NCBI GenBank assembly: GCA_027422505.1
Contig: JAPQWV010000369.1
Coordinates: 62,001-126,000 of the forward strand
DNA: 64,000 bases
DNA from: Craterostigma plantagineum
Lineage: Eukaryota > Streptophyta > Magnoliopsida > Lamiales > Linderniaceae
Reading direction: 5' to 3'
Shown here: positions 60,307 to 64,000 of the stretch, piece by piece
Layout: the number at the start of each line of letters is the position of its first letter
How positions within the stretch are numbered: position 1 is the stretch's first letter
The notes under the pieces: model-generated
The model's input: only the letters and a program-made list of their open reading frames with translations
Told to the model about the DNA's origin: nothing
Database searches by the model: none
Made by a program: the position numbers and the translations under genes

Positions 60307-60387
60307 TAGGATCAATACGCGCTTAGAGGGGGGGTGAATAAACGTTTGACTCTTTTTTCAGCTTCTTTAGCCTTTTAGTACGGAGAC
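60307..60387 (-). mobile_element. SIRE-like 5' LTR, first part before family A copy 2
   Basis: It matches 50603-50691 and stops after GAGAC (60383-60387), where family A begins. Confidence 0.9.
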
Positions 60388-60672
60388 TGTTGGTCCCGAA
60401 TGCACCAAACAAGGAATCAAAGAGGCTTTCATGGAATGAAAAAGGGAGAATTTCTCACCTTCAAGTGTGTGTAGTGTGTGAAAACTAGGTATATTAAGGC
60501 CCAAACACTAAAGATTAACTAAATACATTCTAGTCCAAAGCCCAAGGTAAAAAGATAATTACAATATTAATCCCAAGAGATAAACTATTGACACAATCAC
60601 TAAATATCCTAACAATCTCCCCCTTTGTGTCAATTGTTGGGAGTATTGGATCTTAGGCGTTGTGATGGTGGA

Positions 60673-61760
60673 TTAGCGTGTTAGTGTTTCGCGAAGTCCT
60701 AGCTTGAACTCGAAGGCTCGGAGATTCCTTCGAAGGACCATTCGATCAGCTATCGCGTCAATGAGCTTCGCGAACTTGGATCGGCAGAGTGGATCTTCTT
60801 CTGAAAGGATGCGGCAAATCCTCATGAGTTTGTCTTGGATGATGGTGAGCGTCCCATCCGAGAACTTTGCCACTTCGGAGCAGCGCAGCAGCCTCATCTT
60901 TCCCTTGTAGTTCGAGCAGGCGACCGCCGGATCGTCTCCGTCGATCACATCGCCTTCTCGGTAGTCGTCCGCGTTTTTGAAAGATGGGCGAGTCAGATTC
61001 ACCTTCTTCAGGTTGTGCTCCACCGCCATCTGCAAATCGTGGGTGGCGAAGAATCTGACTTGTTGGAGCATGTGGCGCTTGAGAGCCACATATCCCATGG
61101 TGATCGGTTCAGCTCGTACGAGATGTCCAGAGCTTCTGAGGACGAGTCTGAACTGCTTCATAGATTCCAGCATGCTGTACAGGTCACCCAGGCGCAGAAA
61201 CTTGAAGTCCGCCTCACTGACTTCACAGTAGCTCTCATCCTGCCTCATTACTGTGAATACTGGATAATGGACAAGTCCTTTCGACTCTTGGCGGAGGTCA
61301 GTGACTTTGCAGATGGGGGCCCGATTCATTTCCAGAGCGATGTTTTCCTCATCGGATAGCGTCCTTTTTGTGCACTTGTGGCAAAGAAGGCTCCATCGAT
61401 AGAGCTTCTTCTTTTCCTTGCTCCAATTTTGGATGTTCATAAGCTCATACTCGTCGAAGGTTGTGATGATCTGCTCCTTGCGCCGCCAGATCCTCTTCTT
61501 GATATTTTCTTGAAATGGCGCGGTGATCTTTTTGTTTTCCCACGGGTATATCCACCGTGGGCACATCCGTTTGAGCAGCAGGAGCCTCAGTTTGCTGCGC
61601 TTGGAATTGTAGGATGTTCTCGAGCTTGGCAGGTTCAGCGTCGTATTCTTCTCCGTTCTCGTCGTCTGCGGTGTTGATCAGCGTAAGCAAGGCTTCCATT
61701 AGCAGACGTCGAGCGTTTTCCACCAACTTTCTGGCTGCTACTGCATCGGCGGGTGTGTAC
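60673..61760 (-). CDS. aORF C-terminal domain (KFSDGTL type), family A copy 2
   Basis: The frame 61566-60673 (297 codons) joins the frame 61726-61445 by a frameshift around 61540. It is Lys/Arg- and Trp-rich at first (WKNxK, IWRRKEQ), then carries the conserved tail: KVNLTRPSF, a Tyr-rich loop, KMRLLRCSEVAKFSDGTLTIIQDKL and a final Arg-rich helix (VLRRNLRAFEF). Family D has the same domain at 49738-49992, and plant copia and other retroelement proteins often carry it. It may bind nucleic acid given its charge, but this is inference. It is followed on the minus strand by the polypurine tract. Confidence 0.65.
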
Positions 61761-62367
61761 AGCCATTCATCGTTAAAGATGTAGGCCTCGATCTCGTTCT
61801 GTGCGCAGTAGACGTCCTCGGAAGCCAGATTGGAATCGATATTGAGAGGGGTATGGCTATGTGGTGGCGAGGGTGTTGCGTCGGAGGAGTTTGTGGATTG
61901 TGGGGATGGTTGTGGTGGAGATTCTGGTGGTTCAGTTGAGGTGATGGTTTTGGTGAGGATGATTTGGATAACGGGTGGTGTAGATGTGGTGGTGGCCTCT
62001 AACGTTGATGTGACAGTTAGAGGTTCCGAGATGGTGGGTGGAGACGGTGTGGAGGTGGTTTCTAATGCCGATGTGACGATTAGAGTTTCGGAGACGGTAG
62101 TGGGTGGTGGTGAGGGTGATTTGGCTAGTGCTCAGGGTAAATAAGGTGGGATTTTTGGCTAGTGGGGTGTGAGGTTTCTGTTACGGGCGTCGTTTCAGGT
62201 TCAGAGGAGGAGGGCGGCGTCGATTGCATGAGTCCTTGGGATTGTTGGCCTAGCTGCCTATTCTCCCCCGCGCGGCGATCTTGATCATCGTCTTGATCGT
62301 CGCGCCTGATCCCGCTGGACTCGCTTTGAGTGCGGCAAGTCATGGGTTGGGTCATGATTTTCTTCAT
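61761..62367 (-). CDS. aORF middle part after in-frame TAG (copy 2)
   Basis: It starts ATG directly after, and in frame with, the TAG that closes 62368-63825. Pro/Ser/Thr-rich. A one-base loss near 62132 (one G fewer than copy 1 at about 208-214) creates a stop. Beyond it the frame matching copy 1 continues to the C-terminal domain. Confidence 0.5.
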
Positions 62368-64000
62368 CTACTGTTCCTCCTCGTCGAGTTCCGTCATTGA
62401 CTCGAATCTTGCTCTGAGGATGTAGAAGAGCTCCTTGGCGGAAATGGAGGAGAGAACAGCATCTGCGTCCGTATGTTGCATGGGTGGTGGCGTCTCCGGG
62501 GCCACTCCTTTGCCTTTATCGATGGTGGACGCATCGAGACGCGCGTAGACTTTATCGAGAATTGACGCCTCAAGAGTCTTTGCAAACTCTTGAAGACGTG
62601 TCTCTAGCGCGGTCTCGGTGACGAATTGGGGTAAATTTAACAAGTTGGAATCACGAAAGAATCCAACTGACACCGAATCGGAGAATATAGCCGATCGGCC
62701 GCCCGTTTGCACAGGACGGGAAAAGACGGGGTCACTCAGACTTCCCGTTGGCATCATCGATGAGACAGACTCAATCAAATGATGGCCTAGGCTCACGGTT
62801 GTTGTGATGTTGGCCGTGCTAGGTCTTCCGCTCTCAGTCACAGAGACATCACCGAGCGTTCTGACAGAGTCACGAAGGCTCTGTAGTGCGGTAGAAGGTG
62901 TACGTGTCCTAGAAACGTATGAAACTATGGGGAGTGAGGGCACTATACTCGATGTGCATGAAGAGGATGCAGTCTGAGGCGAGGGACTGCTTGTTTCAAC
63001 ATCGATCATCTCCAAGTGGGATGTCGATGGTATACGTGGCTCCTCGTGGAATGAAATATCTTCATGTAGAGAGGAAGATAAGTGGGTTGGTGGGGTCGTT
63101 TGCGTGGTTGAGCCAGATGCCACGTCTTCTACTCGGGAGGTGAACACATCACCTCCTGTACCTATTGGTTCGGCTCGGCTTATCTGTGGCTGAGGAGGTC
63201 GATCGTGTTTTTGTTTCGATCGACGCTCCGTGGGGCGGCTTACGTCATCCTCACGCGACCGTTTTTTCGGAACGCGGGTGGAAGAGGATGCGGCGCGACT
63301 CGATGACTTTTTGGAGGTGGTGGTGGGGTTTCGGCTAGTCCCGGGGTTAGGAGCATTGAGGTTGATCTGCGCCGTAGGGACAGTGGATAGTGGATGAGGG
63401 CTTTCGCGGAAAGATGCTGTGGAGGCACAGTATTCTCGTACGTGCAGGTTGGTCGGGTCGGCGTAGGCGAGCACGTCGTCCGGGATTATCATGGCGTGTC
63501 GATCTTTCGCCGGAGTGTTTTTCTTGGCGAACTTCTCGAAAGTGGGGATTAGGAAGTGTTCCGCTGCCGGGCGGATGCGGATGTTGGTGGAGTGCAAGCG
63601 GAAATGTTTGATGAGAGCTGGGAGCCACCGCATGTAAGGGACGAAGCGGTTTGGGACTCCCTTGGCGACTTCCCGGTCGCGACGTTGGATCACGGAGACG
63701 AGATCCATCCAGATGATGTCGGCGTAGTTGTACTTGCGCTTGTGGGCGATGCCGGTTAGGATGGTGAGGATTTGAAAGTTTCCGCGGTCCTGACCAGCAT
63801 GCTTCCCTGACATGCATTTGTTCACCAGCAGGTACAGTGTTCGCCAGGGTTGAGGTAGATTGCGGGTGGTGACTTCACTGAGGACAAGTGGGCCCTTCTT
63901 CTTCTTGTTTTCTGGTTGATAGCCCAGTCTGTCAATGTCTTCGATGAGTTGTTCGTGCGTCGGTAGTGGATCGTAGGGTGAGTAGACAGGGAGTTGAAGC
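62368..64000 (-). CDS. aORF N-terminal and central part, copy 2 (partial)
   Basis: 485 codons from 63825, plus upstream frame to the window edge; it equals 444-2080. Relative to copy 1 there are about ten amino-acid differences and a two-codon insertion (QINL for HL near residue 150). The same frameshift between the two N-terminal frames occurs near 63824, so that break predates the copies or is a genuine feature. Confidence 0.7.
   Translation of the reverse strand, partial: LQLPVYSPYDPLPTHEQLIEDIDRLGYQPENKKKKGPLVLSEVTTRNLPQPWRTLYLLVNKCMSGKHAGQDRGNFQILTILTGIAHKRKYNYADIIWMDLVSVIQRRDREVAKGVPNRFVPYMRWLPALIKHFRLHSTNIRIRPAAEHFLIPTFEKFAKKNTPAKDRHAMIIPDDVLAYADPTNLHVREYCASTASFRESPHPLSTVPTAQINLNAPNPGTSRNPTTTSKKSSSRAASSSTRVPKKRSREDDVSRPTERRSKQKHDRPPQPQISRAEPIGTGGDVFTSRVEDVASGSTTQTTPPTHLSSSLHEDISFHEEPRIPSTSHLEMIDVETSSPSPQTASSSCTSSIVPSLPIVSYVSRTRTPSTALQSLRDSVRTLGDVSVTESGRPSTANITTTVSLGHHLIESVSSMMPTGSLSDPVFSRPVQTGGRSAIFSDSVSVGFFRDSNLLNLPQFVTETALETRLQEFAKTLEASILDKVYARLDASTIDKGKGVAPETPPPMQHTDADAVLSSISAKELFYILRARFESMTELDEEEQ

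Larger units (their letters stand above)
50603..60387 (-). mobile_element. SIRE-like copia retrotransposon with aORF after pol; 5' LTR interrupted
   Basis: 3' LTR 50603-51594, polypurine tract 51595-51612, aORF 51649-54636, pol 55279-58470, gag 58815-60290, PBS 60291-60301, and the first 81 bases of the 5' LTR (60307-60387) up to the family-A insertion. Integrase-before-RT order makes it copia. The ORF between pol and the 3' LTR and the length fit the SIRE/Maximus lineage. Several frameshifts and a changed RT catalytic residue mean that it is inactive. Confidence 0.9.
60388..64000 (-). mobile_element. Family A LTR retrotransposon, copy 2 (3' LTR and aORF)
   Basis: 3' LTR 60388-60614 (227 bases, with an internal loss of about 68 bases compared with 9900-10195), polypurine tract 60615-60626, then the aORF to the window edge. 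61925-64000 corresponds to 1-2080 of the window with about 98-99% identity by eye. The left target duplication GAGAC equals that to the right of copy 1. Confidence 0.9.

Noticed and set aside
60291..60315. Gag start codon at 60315
   Set aside because: It lies within the 5' LTR, upstream of the PBS. The conserved gag starts further in.

Overview
The window is nuclear DNA from a flowering plant, most likely a eudicot. Spliced genes with GT-AG introns, plant LTR retrotransposons of both superfamilies, MITEs, hAT and MULE elements and a tRNA-derived SINE all point there. The retrotransposon-borne additional ORFs (aORFs) resemble those I know from asterid genomes, but I cannot prove the order. Most of the 64 kb is nested transposable elements. 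There are only three host-gene loci, and only one of them looks intact.

Layout. (1) 1-10.2 kb: the 5' part of a pol-less LTR retrotransposon (family A, minus strand) carrying gag and a long aORF, with a second related LTR and decayed aORF inside it. It sits in a fragment of a SIRE-like copia LTR (10.2-10.5 kb). (2) 10.5-12.8 kb: LTR-like and hAT-like debris. (3) 13.28-15.25 kb: uroporphyrinogen decarboxylase (HEME1/UROD-like), five visible exons with frame breaks and no visible transit-peptide exon. (4) 15.3-19.2 kb: intergenic, with an RNase H-like fragment and a SINE. (5) 19.25-21.0 kb: an intronless AZG1-like purine permease pseudogene. (6) 22.0-28.1 kb: a non-coding LTR element X with two solo LTRs and a hAT MITE nested in it. 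(7) 28.86-29.80 kb: a hAT-like element. (8) 29.98-30.69 kb: an apparently intact three-exon gene on the minus strand for a small plastid-targeted CxxC/HxxC protein. (9) 31.1-45.1 kb: a MULE-like element (9-bp target duplication) split by a young Ty3 Tekay/Del chromovirus (34.1-44.6 kb). (10) 45.2-49.2 kb: PIF/Harbinger-, Stowaway-, hAT- and MULE-type MITEs. (11) 49.2-50.6 kb: LTR and aORF fragment of a further family (D). (12) 50.6-60.4 kb: a SIRE-like copia element with gag, pol and an aORF after pol, its 5' LTR interrupted by a second copy of family A (60.4-64 kb).

The two family-A copies sit at the same base of a SIRE LTR, with the same GAGAC target duplication. That implies a tandem segmental duplication of about 62 kb, or two haplotypes joined in the assembly. 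Many frame breaks, including those in the otherwise young Tekay element, are one-base shortenings of short homopolymers, so residual sequencing error is a serious alternative to gene decay. Two nonsense substitutions in the AZG1-like gene do argue for real decay there.

The host genes show no operon-like cooperation. UROD belongs to plastid tetrapyrrole synthesis, AZG1 transports adenine/guanine at membranes, and the small CxxC protein is probably plastid-targeted.
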